NCBI GenBank assembly: GCA_933207985.1
Contig: OW240916.1
Location: 314,432,028-314,496,027, forward strand
Reading direction: 5' to 3'
DNA length: 64,000 bases
Origin: Pelobates cultripes
Lineage: Eukaryota > Chordata > Amphibia > Anura > Pelobatidae
The notes under the pieces are model-generated. The model ran no database searches. It was not told where the DNA came from and saw only the letters and a program-made list of their open reading frames with translations. The translations under genes were made by a program, and so were the position numbers. The first letter of the stretch is position 1. Each line of letters begins with the position of its first letter. Shown here one piece after another: positions 20,950 to 32,600 of this stretch.

Positions 20950-22996
20950 CAGGCGCGTACCTGGAGCATTTGGCACCCGGGGCGGATCCTGTGCTTGGCA
21001 CCCCCTTGCTCCCTCCCCCAAATTTTTTTTTTAAATGTTTTCTTTTTTTTTACAATTTGTAAACTTTGCAAAACCGCTGTCAGCCCCTCCTTCAAAACCC
21101 TTGTCCTTCCCCGCCCCCTCCTTTAAAACCCCTGTCCTGACCACTTCTACAAATCCTATACTGCCCCCCATCTACAATACCCCAGCAACCCCTTTACACA
21201 AATCCCCTGCTTATGCCCCCTTATAAAGACTCCTGTCCTAATACAAAACCCCTGCCCCCTTTTTACAAAATCCCTGCAGACCCACACACACATTTATAGG
21301 CAGACAGTCACATACACAGTTACAGGCATACAGTCACACACAGTTACAGGCAGACAGTCACACGCACACAGTCACATGCACATAGTTACAGGAAGACAGT
21401 CACATTTACATTGACACACACATGGCAGCAGCAGTCACATGCACACAGTCACAGACAGATAATCACACACATGTTTACAGGCAACATCAAACAGTCACAT
21501 GCAGACAGTCACACATACATAGTCACATGCAGTCACACACACAGTCATAGGCAGACAGTTACACACACAGTCCGTTACATGTAGTCACACACAGTCATAG
21601 TCAGACAGTCACGCACACAGTTACAGACAGACAGTCACATATAAAGTCACTCACACACACAGTCACAGGCAGAGAGTTGCACACACACTTACAGTTACAG
21701 GCACACAGTTACATGCAGACAGTCACACATACAGTCACAGACAGTCATGCACACAATTACAGGCAGACAGTCACATATACATTGACACACACACACACGA
21801 CAGCAGCAGACAGTCACAAGCACACAGTCACAGACAGATAGTCACACACACGGTTACAAGCAACATCAAACAGTCACAGGCAAACAGTCACACATACATA
21901 GTCACATGCAGTCACACACACAGTTATAGGCAGTCAGTTACACACACAGTCAGTTACAGGTAGTCACTCACAGTCATAGCCAGACAGTCACGCACACAGT
22001 TACAGACAGTCACATATACAGTCACTCACACACACAGTCACAGGCAGAGCGTTGCACACACACTTACAGGCAGACACATACACACACAGTCACATGCAGA
22101 CAGTCACACATACAGTCACAGACAGTCATGCACACAGTTACAGGCAGACAGTCACATATACATTGACACACACATGACAGCAGCAGACAGTCACAAGCAC
22201 ACAGTCACAGACAGTCACACACACGGTTACAGGCAACATCAAACAGTCACAGGCAGACAGTCACACATACATAGTCACATGCAGTCACACACACAGTTAT
22301 AGGCAGACAGTTACACACACAGTCAGTTACAGGTAATCACACACAGTCATAGCCAGACAGTCACACACAGAGTTACAGACAGACAGTCACATATGCAGTC
22401 ACTCACACACACAGTCACAGGCAGAGAGTTACACACACACACACACACTTACAGACAGACACATACACACACACACAAAGTTACAGGCAGACAGTCTCAC
22501 ACACACATACATACACAGTTACAGACAGTTTTACACACACACACACATACATACACACACACAGTTACAGACAATTTTACAAACACACACACACACACTG
22601 TCACAGTCACACACTATTACTTACAGACAGTGGGCTGGAGGAGGACTGGATTCCCTGAAGCCTGTGGAGAGGCAGGGATTCCATCTTGCTGCACCTCCAT
22701 GTGCAGCAGTGACAGCAGCCGGTAAGGGCCATATCAAGCCCCGTGCCCGCTGCCGGATTGGCTCTGCCCCGATTTTTAATTAGCTCCGCCCCCATTTTAC
22801 CTCCGTGCGGCCAGTTCAGCTGCTCTTTGGTGTGTGAGCTGTTCTGGCCACACGACACCCTAACTACCATGGGGCACTGTGCGGCCACAGCTCACACAGC
22901 CCCCTCTAGCCCCAAGATCAGGGTCATGGCACCCCCTACCCTATTGGCACCTGGGGCGGACCGCCCCCTCTGCCCCCCCCCCTTAGTCCACCACTA
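20950..22996. mobile_element. Non-autonomous hAT DNA transposon (2.0 kb)
   Basis: A perfect 8-bp target duplication, gctttagc, lies at 20942-20949 and 22997-23004. The left end reads CAGGCGCGTACC. The right end reads inward TAGTGGTGGACTAAG. Subterminal 'ggcacc..gggGCGGA' blocks on both sides are reverse complements. No transposase is present. The interior is a poly(T) patch, short C-rich repeats and a 1.3-kb CACA/CAGTCA array, then a 380-bp GC-richer right portion. Confidence 0.9.
21280..22615. repeat. CA-rich compound satellite inside the hAT element
   Basis: It is made of cacacagtcac, 'agttacaggcagacagtcac' and related units. A higher-order repeat is visible: a block with 'acatcaaacagtcac', 'cacatgcagtcacacacaca' and 'agtcatag' appears three times, near 21485-21640, 21850-22020 and 22225-22400. 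The ORF at 22393-22725 is repeat translation and is not a gene. Confidence 0.9.
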
Positions 22997-23004
22997 GCTT
23001 TAGC

Positions 23005-23153
23005 CCAATATTTATTTTAAGGTTTGTTGGTGATGAGGTATTCTTTCTTGTCTCTCTAGTTTATAGAATAAAATTATTGAAAGTATTTTATTATTTTAAC
23101 ATAATTTAAAATAAAAAAATCCAGTATTTCATTATTTAGTTAGTATTATATAG

Positions 23154-23191
<38 letters not shown>

Positions 23192-24004
23192 GTTTTTTGT
23201 TTTTTTACTAATATATATTTTTATGTGCATATACATTTCAAATGTGCTTGTTGTATATGCACTATAAAACTGAATTTGAGAAACATTTTGATTGGTCACT
23301 TCTCAGCTCAAACAATGAAGTTTGTAGTTGGCAAAAGGGGTGGGTCAGCATTGCTGTAGAACGCACGCTTGGCTGCTCAGAAAGGGTAGGTTGTATGGCA
23401 GTTAGGAGGATAATTTTGCAATACTAGCACAAGGCATGTTAACTGCATTGTTCAAATGTGTTACAAATATTCATTTTGAATGCTAAAGTATCCCATCAAA
23501 TAACTCTAGTATGAAAATAACATTGTATCAAAGATGTATTAAGATGTCCAAACAGTGCTATAAATAATTTATAAATTATTAATTGAGAGGTTTAGCAGAT
23601 CAAAATGTGTGATATATTCCGGAGAACAAAGGATATACCACATAAATAGTGATTTATTTTTTTTACCTCAAGCTAAATTGGATAATAATACGATATTTCC
23701 CTTATTTTATTTAATTCACTTTCATGGTATTATTTTACTTTGATAGACGTGTGCATTCTTACTTGATTGATGTATGCTGTGACTTTGAGAGGAGAACCAC
23801 TGCTTGCCATCAGCATTATGCATCATTACATTGATTTCCATGTGACTTCAAAGATAGAAGATAAAAAAAATGAATTTTTATTAACATTAGAAACTTAGGA
23901 GCATAATGAATAGCTTAGGAAAGTACGTGAACATCGAGTCTGGTAAATAGACTTTTTGTTGGGGACGTTGGCATGATCAGTAACAAAAAGAATCAACAAA
24001 GGCA
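23005..24004. other. No gene recognised; (TA)n at 23154-23185
   Basis: AT-rich DNA with one TA microsatellite. Small frames at 23242-23427 and elsewhere show no domain. Confidence 0.5.
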
Positions 24005-24320
24005 GGCGAGAAGAAGACAATATTATTACATATTGCAGGATCCAGTCTGTCACCTGCGTGTTGTGTTCAATGGAATCTAAGATATCAGCAGACTCTAGCA
24101 GGTAATTAACAGAGCAGGAGATGAGAAATTCTAAATTAAACAGATTGTGCAATAAAGAAAGCTAGAACATTAAGATAGTTTTTCAGGAAGTGTGTAGGGA
24201 GGCTGTTCATGTTACAACCAGGAAAGGTGTGTCTAGATCTACATAAAAAAAGTGATTTAACTCTGAAACAACAGAGAATTGAATAGGGAGACTATTTATA
24301 CTATTGGCAATGTCAATTGT
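24005..24320. mobile_element. T2-like element fragment
   Basis: It contains the internal blocks 'ttaacagagcaggagat', 'attctaaattaaacag', 'aataaagaaag', 'aggaagtgtgtaggg' and 'aaagtgatttaactct' in the order seen at 13160-13350. It has neither intact terminus. It lies 150 bp before a longer copy of the same family. Confidence 0.65.
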
Positions 24321-24806
24321 TAAAAATTGGTGCCAGTAGACATCGTACCTGTGCAAAGTTTATGATGGCTTAATGGAAATTGAGGCAAGGAATGGTAATT
24401 TCCTGATAGCTGAGTTGGGCGTAGGTGCAAGCTTGATTGAACACAGCACCAAGCACAGTTTATTTGTGAATTAAAGGGAAACTATAGTCACCAAAACAAC
24501 TTTTGCTTAATAAAGCAGTTATAGTATTTGGAGCATGCCCCTGCAATCTCACTGCTCAGTTCCCTGCCATTTAGAGGTTAAATCAATCTTGTTTCTGTTT
24601 ATGCTGCCCTAGTCACACCTCCCCTGGCTGTGACTGACACAACCTGCATGAAAACGAAGATGGTTTCAGTTTCAAGCAGATGTAACTTACTTTAAAAGTT
24701 TTTATTGTCTGCTCTCTAAATTGACCTTTAACTAAATACAGCAGTCTCCTGAGGGGTTTTACAGGCTGTTAACAGAGCAAGAGATAAGAATTTCTAAGTT
24801 AAACAG

Positions 24807-26242
24807 TGTAACAAATCACCTGGCACCCCGACTGGGTACCTCCATTGAAGGATGCTCCTAGCGCTTCCTGAGGGCTCCAAGCACTCCACCAGAGACCATA
24901 ACCACCGCAGACCCCACGAACCGCCGCAGCTTGGTTGGGATCTTGCCGTCTCCTACCCACCCTGGACCACCCTGGAGTGGGTGAACCTCTCTTTCCCCAA
25001 AGAGTGAAGCAGGAACAAGCTCTTAAAAGAGCTTAGTGATTATCCAAGGGAGTATGAAGAGCATAGCAATCCCTTGTAGCTGTTTCCCCCAATAAGAGAC
25101 AGGACTCTAAATTGAGGGTGAAGTAGAAATGAGCACAAATGCATTTCTTATATACAGTTTTCCCCACAGGGTTACCACCCATGTGGAGCACAAAGGCATT
25201 TCTTATATACAGTTTTCCCCACAGGGTTACCACCCATGTGGACCTTGTGGAGCACAGGACACAAGTCACAACAGCCAATCAATACAGTATTGTACAGTTA
25301 GACACTCCCAGCTAATGTACACAAACCCTCCCCTCTGCCTGTGATACAATTACCAAACACAATGGACTAACTCAATTACCACAGGCAGAAAATATCCAGT
25401 TTTACCCAAAGTCCAGAAACACCCCAGAACAACAACATATTCCCACAAATCCTACATCCCAACAACATATTCAAAAATCAGCCAGATCAGAGCAGGGGTT
25501 CAATGTTTTATGGAAGTCACATTTGACCGACTGCAAGCATGGCTTTCATGCCCAAAATAGTTCCACAGATTTAGGCTGTGCAGCCGGTCTATCTTCTCCT
25601 CTATCCTGGAGATAATTGGCTTAAGTAGCTGTGGTAAGCCAATTATCTCCAAGTACAGAAAATATCTAAAAATCCAAAACCTGTTACAAAAACCACATAA
25701 AAATACATAATTCATATAATACAATCTTTAACCTATATGTCCAACATATCCCCAGAGAGCTTGGATCTGAGCGCTCAATATGTCCGAACAGCGCTCAGAT
25801 CTCATGAATACAGATGGATCGCCATGTGGTTAAAGTTGTCTCTTTTGACCGACCGCAAGCATGGTTTTCATGCCCAAAATAGTTCCACAGATTTTGGCTG
25901 TGCGACCGGTCTATTTTCAATGTTAAAAGTGCACTATAGTAGGGTGAGGTCAGAAAATAGCAAGGGCTGATGGGAGATTGAGGAGGGGACAAAGCAGCCA
26001 GTTTAAACTGGTCTGGCAGTGTCCCTGGGACAACGCCCTGCTGGAGAAATAATAGGACAGGAAAAAGGGGGAGGGGAAGAGGCAGATTTTCCCATGGATT
26101 TAAAGGGGCAGAAGTGTTTTAAAATCCAATAAGCCCAAATGGACTTTTTAAATGGCAATACACCCCAGGGGGGCAGGAGGCTGGCAAGCAGGCCCCTCCA
26201 AAAACTCATGGCAAACTCCCTTAAAAAGGGGGGTTTGTCACA
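24807..26242. mobile_element. Solo LTR (1.4 kb) with 5-bp target duplication
   Basis: The unit runs from TGTAACAAATCACC to TTTGTCACA and is flanked on both sides by aacag (24802-24806 and 26243-26247). The two ends are short inverted copies (TGTAACAAA / TTTGTCACA), as in LTRs. Internal duplications: a 53-bp block near 25136-25240 occurs twice in tandem, and a 90-bp block at 25500-25595 recurs at 25835-25925. There is no pol or gag coding. The ORFs inside are short. Confidence 0.82.
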
Positions 26243-26291
26243 AACAGAATTCCCACTAAAGGAAGTGGAAATATTAGATGACTCTTTAGAG

Positions 26292-26440
26292 CAGGGCTGT
26301 CCAAAAGATAGATCTCTATATGTTGTAGAACTACAACTTCCCTGATGCTTTGCAATTTGCCTTTAGAATTCCTTTAGAAGGACCATGCATCATAGAAGCT
26401 GTAATTTAAAATATCTGGGGTCTATGTATTGAGCACCCAC
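26292..26440. mobile_element. hAT-type MITE
   Basis: It starts CAGGGCTGTCCAAAAG, followed by 'gttgtagaactacaacttcc', a common layout for short hAT elements. It sits after ctttagag within the T2 element, where the 13-kb copy is continuous. The right end is weakly preserved (...gagcaccc) and no matching 8-bp duplication is visible. Confidence 0.6.
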
Positions 26441-26623
26441 GAGGAAGTGTTTAGGAAGGCTGTGTAAGTCACATGCAGGAAGGTGTGGCTAGGGCTGCAT
26501 AAACTAAGTTTTTAACCCCTAAATGGCAGATAATTGAGCAGTGAGAGTGCAGGGTCATGATCTATATACAAAAACTGCATCTTTTATCCTAAAGTTGTTT
26601 TAATGATTATAGAGTCCCTTTAA

Positions 26624-27439
26624 TTATTAAACCAGTTGTTTCAGATTTGCAAATGGACACTTTTTTGGGAGAAGAGAAAATAAGTAATGTAGTTGTGCTT
26701 CTCCTCCATATTAAAATGCTAGTTAGAGTAATACTAGCAGTCATAGATTTAGTGGTGGGTTTACCAGAGCATGGCTGCATGGTGTGACCAAATACCAAGA
26801 ATAATTTTTCATTAGCGAATATATTTATAAGTGCTCTTGATAGATTTGAAGTAGCATACTTTTTGTGCGTGCGTGTTTTTTTTATATAGATGAATCAGAA
26901 TGGAGAAAGCATCAAAGAACCAGCAAAGAGTTAATTGTGTGATATTCTGAAACAATTGAATGTTTTAAGAAATCAATGAGGCAAGCATTTTTTCATGAAA
27001 AGTGTTGAGACCTCTTATACTCACTGGAAGAGAAATCAGTCTCAGGGGAAAAGCGAGATAGAGCTCCTTAATGGGAAGGTGGTGAATTAGCCTCTAACAC
27101 CTTTTACTGGAAGTCTAATTTTGGGATACAATTTAATAAGGTGTGAGGGAGATGTACAAGACAGAATGTGAGATTTGTGAAAGAGCCACAGGTTTTCAGG
27201 CAGAAGGGAGAATGACCACAGTTGATAATCTTATATTTCCCATCATATTATTGATAAGACATCTTAAGAATACAATATCATTAAGTGCTCTGTTTAACAT
27301 TCTAATCAAAACAATATCTCTAATGTTACAGTAAATAGAAATGTGGTGTCTTCCTGGAACTGTGTTTTTTGTGTAACATTCAAGTGCAATAAATAAAATT
27401 ATAAACATAATGTTGTCAAGACACTCTCTCCTGTTTCTC
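26624..27439. other. No gene recognised
   Basis: AT-rich DNA with only short frames. Confidence 0.5.
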
Positions 27440-28275
27440 TATTAAATAGTTACATAGTTGGAAAGAGAATTGGGTCCAGCCTTTCGCAAATCTGTTTTGG
27501 TTGTTCATAAAAAAAAAAAAAAAACACAAAAAAAAAACAGTTTGAAGCTCTTTCCAATTTACAACAAATTAGGAAAACATCAATTTTGACACAAGAATAT
27601 CAGTCAGATCTCTCCTTGCATTAATAAGCTGTTATCCCACATACTAAAAATTATATCCTTGTGTATTTTGTTTTTGCTAGTAGTCATCCAGTTGCTGTTT
27701 ATACATCTGTCTGATAAAACCCTATCTTCAGGCAGAGAATTCCACACCCTTATTGTTCTTGCTGTAAAAAACAACTTTCTTTTGCCTTAGACTAAATCTC
27801 CTTTCTTCCAGTCTAAATGTGTGATCTTGTGTCATATGCATAGATAGGTTTATGAATAGATTTTCAGACAACAGTTTGTATTGGCCCTGAATATATTTGT
27901 ATAACATCATCATATCCCCTCTCAGGTGCCGTTTTTAAAAACTAAACAGATTTAAATTTGTTAACCTCTCTTCATAACTAACATTTTATTTTCCTTTTAT
28001 TAGCTTTGTAGACCGCCTCTGCACTTTTTCTAGTGCCATAATATCCTTCTTTAGAACAGGTGCCCAAAATTGCACAGCATATTCAATATGGGGTCTTACC
28101 AGTGATTTATAAGAGGCAAAATGATATTTTCGTGCTGAGCATTAATGCCCCTATTTATGCATGACAATACCTTACTGGCCTTGGCCACTGCAGATTGACA
28201 TTGCACATTGTTGCTTAGTTTGTTGTCTATAACAATTCCCAAATAGTTCTCCTGAGTGACAATTCTCCATATTCA
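27440..28275 (-). pseudogene. CR1-like LINE, RT C-terminus and 3' region (decayed)
   Basis: The minus strand reads '[12 protein letters not shown]'-type sequence near 28030, then 'YEERLTNLNLFSF' near 27980 and 'RGDMMMLYKYIQGQYKLLS' near 27890. This parallels the CR1 copy at 18197-19444 ('LERVQRRATKL', 'YQERLKDLNMYSL', 'RGDMIETFKYIKG'). Frame shifts separate the pieces. The untranslated 3' part continues to about 27450 and contains an A-rich expansion at 27508-27540. Confidence 0.75.
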
Positions 28276-28279
28276 GTCT

Positions 28280-29480
28280 TTTAAAAAAAAAAAGTATATG
28301 ATCTTTATTATAATTTTTTAATCATTACAAAAATTTCAATGTTTACAATAGAAATTCATGCAGATAAATTTCATTGCAGCTTTTTCTTTTTAGTATCTAT
28401 CATTAATTAGTTTATTTAACACAATTTAACCATTCCTACTTCCCATTCATATTTCATACACCAGGGGGTCTTATACCTCCTAAATGTTAATTAGCAATTG
28501 TATCTTATACTTATATTCTCAAATTCATATACTTTCCTTGATCTTCTTTATTTGCCTATTGTTGTGGACAAAAATATTAACCCAATTCATGTTAGTAAAA
28601 TGCCTATTTACTCAGTATAACTACAATCAGCATTATTCAACTTTCTATGTGATTTACCTAAAATGGCCGCTAGGGAGTTTCCCTTTGACATCGACTAACA
28701 CCCTCGTTAACAAGATGGCGCTGGGATCTGGTGGAGACCTCCAAGATACCAGTGACATCACACCCGGTAGGAAGAGCAATAAATGAACCACTTAACACCT
28801 AACCAATTATTGATGTATTATTCCATGTTATCTCTGACAAAGCATATGATGTCATTTTGCTTTATAAGGGACATGCCGTCCCCTCAGAATAAACATTCCT
28901 CAAGTTTTTCATTAACCCGAAACTTGTGTCTGGTGTGAATTACTTTAGGAGCGTGCACGCATTATTTCTTTAATTTGGACGGGGGCAGATAAGCACGATA
29001 ATCAATTTATTGATTGATTCCACATCACCTATTGAGAGGATTACCAAGGGGTCCATACTTTTGATATAAGCCTAGTTATTTTCTAAATAGAACCTTTTTT
29101 TCCATTGAGCACTGATCATTCACTTGGTTCATGAATTCCGACCATTCTATTGGTCTTTCTTTTTTCCAGATTCTTGCACTTATGATTTTAATAGCAAGAA
29201 ATATATGAATCATTACAAATTTCTGAGGTTTTTCCTACCTCGACCCATCAATAAGAAAGAGGAGAACCTGGGGGGCCAGACCAACATCATGGACAAATAT
29301 ATATTTAAAGGGTATCTTAAGTTTGCATTTAGAATTGTTACATTTATCTCACCATATATGGTGGTGTGTTCCTTTTTCGCTATTGCATCTCCAGCATTGA
29401 TCTGAGATGTTTTTGTTAATCGTATTCAGTCTTGCTGGGACTATATACCACCTATAAAGGACTTTATAAAATAGTTCTAT
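28280..29480 (-). pseudogene. L1-like LINE C-terminal domain and 3' end (outer element)
   Basis: The minus strand near 29480-29340 reads 'VLYRWYIVPARLNTINKN' and CWRCNSEKGTHHHIW, the L1-type Cys-His domain. The final segment 'IISARIWKKERPIEWSEFM' is near 29215-29120. The N-terminal side of the same protein continues beyond the plus-strand insertion, at 32424-32600. An LTR-like piece (about 28556-28990) lies in its 3' region. Stops interrupt the frame. Confidence 0.8.
28556..28990 (+). mobile_element. Probable solo LTR
   Basis: It has the features of an LTR promoter and polyadenylation unit: TTTATAAGG (28860-28868), AATAAA (28890-28895), and then 'gaaacttgtgtctggtgtg', with a 'tttggacgggggcagataag' stretch after it. 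It interrupts the 3' region of the outer L1-like element. Exact ends and a target duplication are not resolved by eye. No retroviral protein is encoded here. Confidence 0.5.
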
Positions 29481-29595
29481 AGTTCTATATCTATCCTTTC
29501 TTAAACAAAGATGGTATCATAACAATAATAAAATTAATAGGGATCTCTCTAACAAAATTAAGAACCAACATAGAGATAAATCTATAAAAAAACTG

Positions 29596-31635
29596 ATGAC
29601 TAAAGGAGGAAAGGCTGTAAATCTACCTAAAGATATAGCAGAGGCTTTTGCAACATTCTATAGCTCACTATATAACTTAGAGGAGGTTAAGGTAAGCAAT
29701 GAAGAAATTGATAGATTTCTCAAGGATCTTGGACTTCCTAGGTTAAGCTTAGAGAAACTAGAATATATAAATGCTCCCTTTAGAGAATTGGAAATTGAAG
29801 AAGCGATAGAGAAATTAAAACCAAATAAGGCCCCTGGCCCAGACGGATTCTCTGCTATCTTTTATAAAACATATATGAAAACAATTACTCCAATCCTTTT
29901 AGAGATGTTTTCGTCAATATCTAGTGATGTTTCATTCCCAAAAGAGATGATGTTAGTAATAATTATTCCGATTCCAAAGCCAGATAAGGATAATTCAATA
30001 ATTGCTAACTATAGACCAATATCACTTATAAATGTTGATATTAAAATATTCTCGGCTATATTGGCCAATCGTTTAAAAGAAGTACTGGGAGATTTGATTA
30101 ATTGGGATCAATCAGGATTTGTGAAAGGAAGAAGTACCTCTGACAATACAAGGATGATTTTTAATATAATAAATAGAGTGAGCGGTCAACAAAGGGAAGC
30201 TGTTATTATTGCTTTAGATGCCGAGAAGGCCTTTGACAGAGTCAATTGGAGATTCTTGGACTCTGTCATGGGCCATTTCGGACTGGAGGGAGCATTTAGA
30301 AATAAAACCTTATCTTTATATAGGAATTCCTCGGCAAGAATTAGCAGCCCATATTTTGACTCTGATCCCTTTGATATTAGGAATGGTACAAGGCAGGGCT
30401 GTCCGCTAGCTCCACTCCTGTATATCCTTACAATCGAACCGCTGGCTATGATGATAAGACAGAATGAAAAGATAAAAGGAATAGATTTTCAAGAGGAACA
30501 TATTAAAATATCTTTGTTTGCAGATGATGTCTTACTTACCCTTGTTGACCCCTTACTATCAATTCCACCGTTGTTAGAAGATATCTCTACATATAGCAAA
30601 CTTTCTAATTATAAGGTTAATATTAATAAATCTCAAGTGCTTCCATATTTATTGACCAAGGTACAGCTAGAAATTTTGTATTCCTATTTTCATATAGAAT
30701 GTGTAAAAGATAAAATTGAATATTTAGGTATAACGATAACATTTAATATTATAAAGACAATTCGGATAAATTTTGATAATCTATATAAAGAAGAGAAGAG
30801 ATTAGAACCATCTTGGATAGGAAGAGTTAATATTACCAAATCGTATTTAATGCCAAAACTCCTATACTTTTTTAGGATGATTCCATACAATATTGAACGG
30901 GGCACCTTGAAGCGCTTTCAAAATTTATTTTCTAGCTATATATGGCGTGATAAACCACCCAGAATAGCGACGGAAATTTTATGTAGAAGTTACCGGAAAG
31001 GGGGTATAGCATTTCCCGATGTGATTAAGATGTATGAGGCAAACAGGGCCTCTCAACTTTTGACATGGCTAAATTTGGACCAAAATATATCTAAATCTCG
31101 GATTAAAATTGAACAGAAATCAGAACCAGGGCAAAAGTTATATATCTTAGGATGGCTAGGACTCCTGAACCCGGGGGCTTTGGATATGGAACAGTTTCCT
31201 AATAAAATTATAGGAGATATGGTGGATTTTGCAAAATATTTGAATATTAAGTTGAAACTTAAAGGAAAATTATTGTTTAATACACCTATAGAAATACTTC
31301 AATATGCTATGTCAGATATAAATATTAAAACTTGGATTCATTTTGGCATTAAAAAAATTGGAAATCTATATGAGGGATCTAAACTGGCGACATATACACA
31401 ACTACAATCAAAATACAAGTTTTTATCTAGGGAAATATTCCAATATCTAAGGATCAAGAATTTCCTCTTAACTAAAATATTGATTAAAGATCACTATCTT
31501 GAACCTTATATTATATGTAGTCAAAAAAAGGGAGGAATCTCTAGATTTAATAAATTGTTTGATACATTAGATAATGTTGTCGATGTGCCTCCATTTGGTA
31601 AGTGGGAGGGATATGGGGAAATCCCTCCCACTTAA
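29596..31635 (+). CDS. L1/Tx1-like ORF2 reverse transcriptase (679 codons open)
   Basis: Reverse transcriptase of a non-LTR retrotransposon. Motifs in order: NKAPGPDGFSAIFYK (77-91), 'NYRPISLINVDIKIFSAILA' (138-157), ALDAEKAFDRVNW (206-218), NGTRQGCPLAPL (263-274), SLFADDVLL (306-314), then 'SWIGRVNITKSYLMPKLLYF' and 'GGIAFPDV' in the connection domain. All RT catalytic residues appear intact. Coding homology extends about 30 codons upstream of this Met, in frame, to the 5' truncation at 29481; the endonuclease is missing. A frameshift at about 31600 moves the C-terminal domain into the next frame. Recent but defective. Confidence 0.92.
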   Translation: MTKGGKAVNLPKDIAEAFATFYSSLYNLEEVKVSNEEIDRFLKDLGLPRLSLEKLEYINAPFRELEIEEAIEKLKPNKAPGPDGFSAIFYKTYMKTITPILLEMFSSISSDVSFPKEMMLVIIIPIPKPDKDNSIIANYRPISLINVDIKIFSAILANRLKEVLGDLINWDQSGFVKGRSTSDNTRMIFNIINRVSGQQREAVIIALDAEKAFDRVNWRFLDSVMGHFGLEGAFRNKTLSLYRNSSARISSPYFDSDPFDIRNGTRQGCPLAPLLYILTIEPLAMMIRQNEKIKGIDFQEEHIKISLFADDVLLTLVDPLLSIPPLLEDISTYSKLSNYKVNINKSQVLPYLLTKVQLEILYSYFHIECVKDKIEYLGITITFNIIKTIRINFDNLYKEEKRLEPSWIGRVNITKSYLMPKLLYFFRMIPYNIERGTLKRFQNLFSSYIWRDKPPRIATEILCRSYRKGGIAFPDVIKMYEANRASQLLTWLNLDQNISKSRIKIEQKSEPGQKLYILGWLGLLNPGALDMEQFPNKIIGDMVDFAKYLNIKLKLKGKLLFNTPIEILQYAMSDINIKTWIHFGIKKIGNLYEGSKLATYTQLQSKYKFLSREIFQYLRIKNFLLTKILIKDHYLEPYIICSQKKGGISRFNKLFDTLDNVVDVPPFGKWEGYGEIPPT

Positions 31636-31945
31636 AGAATGGACAAATGCTACAATGTTAGTAAAACAAAGTATACATAATATATCCTTACTTGAAACGC
31701 ACTTAAAGATTATCTACAGGTGGTATATGGTCCCGGTCAGACTTCATAAAATATCTCCATCTTATTCAAAAGAATGTTGGAGATGTAGAAGAGAAGAGGG
31801 CACTATGCTACATATATGGTGGGCCTGTACGGGCCTGAATAACATCAAAATTCAAATGTTAGACTTAATGAAAAGTATTTTTAGGGAGGTAGTAATTAGC
31901 CCAGAAATGTTTCTGTTCAATATGGACTATAAAACAAATGATTAA
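31574..31945 (+). pseudogene. L1/Tx1-like ORF2 C-terminal Cys-His domain (frameshifted)
   Basis: Beyond the frameshift, the ORF2 protein continues as 'IIYRWYMVPVRLHKISPSYS' and then CWRCRREEGTMLHIWWAC, an intact C-x2-C-x8-H-x4-C set typical of L1-group ORF2 ends. The homologous sequence begins around 31610; the earlier residues of this frame overlap the RT frame and are spurious. Another frame change or stop near 31945 separates the last segment. Confidence 0.85.
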
Positions 31946-31960
31946 CAACAAAAATATATT

Positions 31961-32134
31961 ATGACACATATATTCCTGGCAATAAAAATTAATATCGCCA
32001 GAGCATGGAAATCTCCTAACCCACCACACTGGCAAGAAATAATGGAGCAAATAAGGTTTCAATATAAGATGGAATCTCTAACCAAGGATTTGAAAGAGCT
32101 TTGGTTACCTTGGACTTCCAAATTCCCTATATAA
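31961..32134 (+). pseudogene. L1/Tx1-like ORF2 terminal segment
   Basis: A short frame reads 'IFLAIKINIARAWKSPNPPH' and ends 'LWLPWTSKFPI' with a stop. It matches the end of other L1-like ORF2 proteins in this window (minus strand near 29215: 'IISARIWKKERPIEWSEFM'). It is the third frame needed to read this ORF2 to its end. Confidence 0.75.
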
Positions 32135-32423
32135 CATATAATAACGAGCTGTAAGTTTGAGGCCCATCCCTTATCGAGTCTCATATAAATGTGTTTTTTT
32201 TTGTTTTTTTTTGCCATATGTATGTTTTGTTGTTGTGAACAATATATAATGTTAATGCTATAATGCTATGGATGATTAAATGAATATATATGATTGTAGT
32301 ACTATTAAGGATGTAATATTGATATTTGTAAAATCAGTATAATAATTGCCTATTTGATATGTATAAAAGGAAAGAAAAATATTGATAAATAAAATAAATA
32401 TTAAATAAAAAAAATAGTTCTAT

Positions 32424-32600
32424 TGGATTTATACAGTGTATGCTCTGTTTGTATCAATTTCAATGCTTGTTTCCAGACTGATATTTCAAAGATGTTATTT
32501 ATATCATTTTCCCAATTAATTAGGTGAAGATTGGCAAAGCCTGGTGTATGCGTTTGAGATAAGGTTGTTACTGGAAAAGACATTCTCACTACTCTGCTTT
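32424..32600 (-). pseudogene. Outer L1-like LINE, part before the insertion
   Basis: The minus frame reads 'LINWENDINNIFEISVWKQA' and 'HTLYKSNRTIFFI'. It joins, across the 2.9-kb plus-strand insertion, to 'KVLYRWYIVPARL' at 29480. Together they give the usual spacing before the L1 Cys-His domain. Confidence 0.75.

Larger units (their letters stand above)
24471..26623. mobile_element. T2/Kolobok-like element split by two insertions
   Basis: The left end is TTAAAGGGAAACTATAG (24471) and the right end is GAGTCCCTTTAA (26623). The interior matches 13060-13457, but that match is interrupted twice: by an LTR at 24807-26242 and by a hAT-type MITE at about 26292-26440. Removing both leaves an element of roughly 570 bp with no ORF. 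Its TTAA ends fit the T2 group described in Xenopus. Confidence 0.82.
29481..32410 (+). mobile_element. L1/Tx1-like LINE inserted into another LINE, 13-bp target duplication
   Basis: The target duplication aaaatagttctat is found at 29468-29480 and 32411-32423. The insertion is 2930 bp long, 5'-truncated within ORF2 and ends in an A-rich AAAT-type tail. Removing it rejoins the minus-strand L1-like gene on both sides (29480 with 32424), so the boundaries are well supported. Coding content: RT frame 29596-31635, then frameshifted C-terminal pieces. Confidence 0.93.

Noticed and set aside
26081..26250. T2-type end at 'tttaaaggggcag' inside the solo LTR
   Set aside because: There is no inverted partner or stem nearby, and it lies within the LTR interval defined by the aacag duplication.
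29596..31635. A host gene with a 679-codon frame
   Set aside because: All motifs are those of L1-type ORF2, and target duplications frame the insertion.
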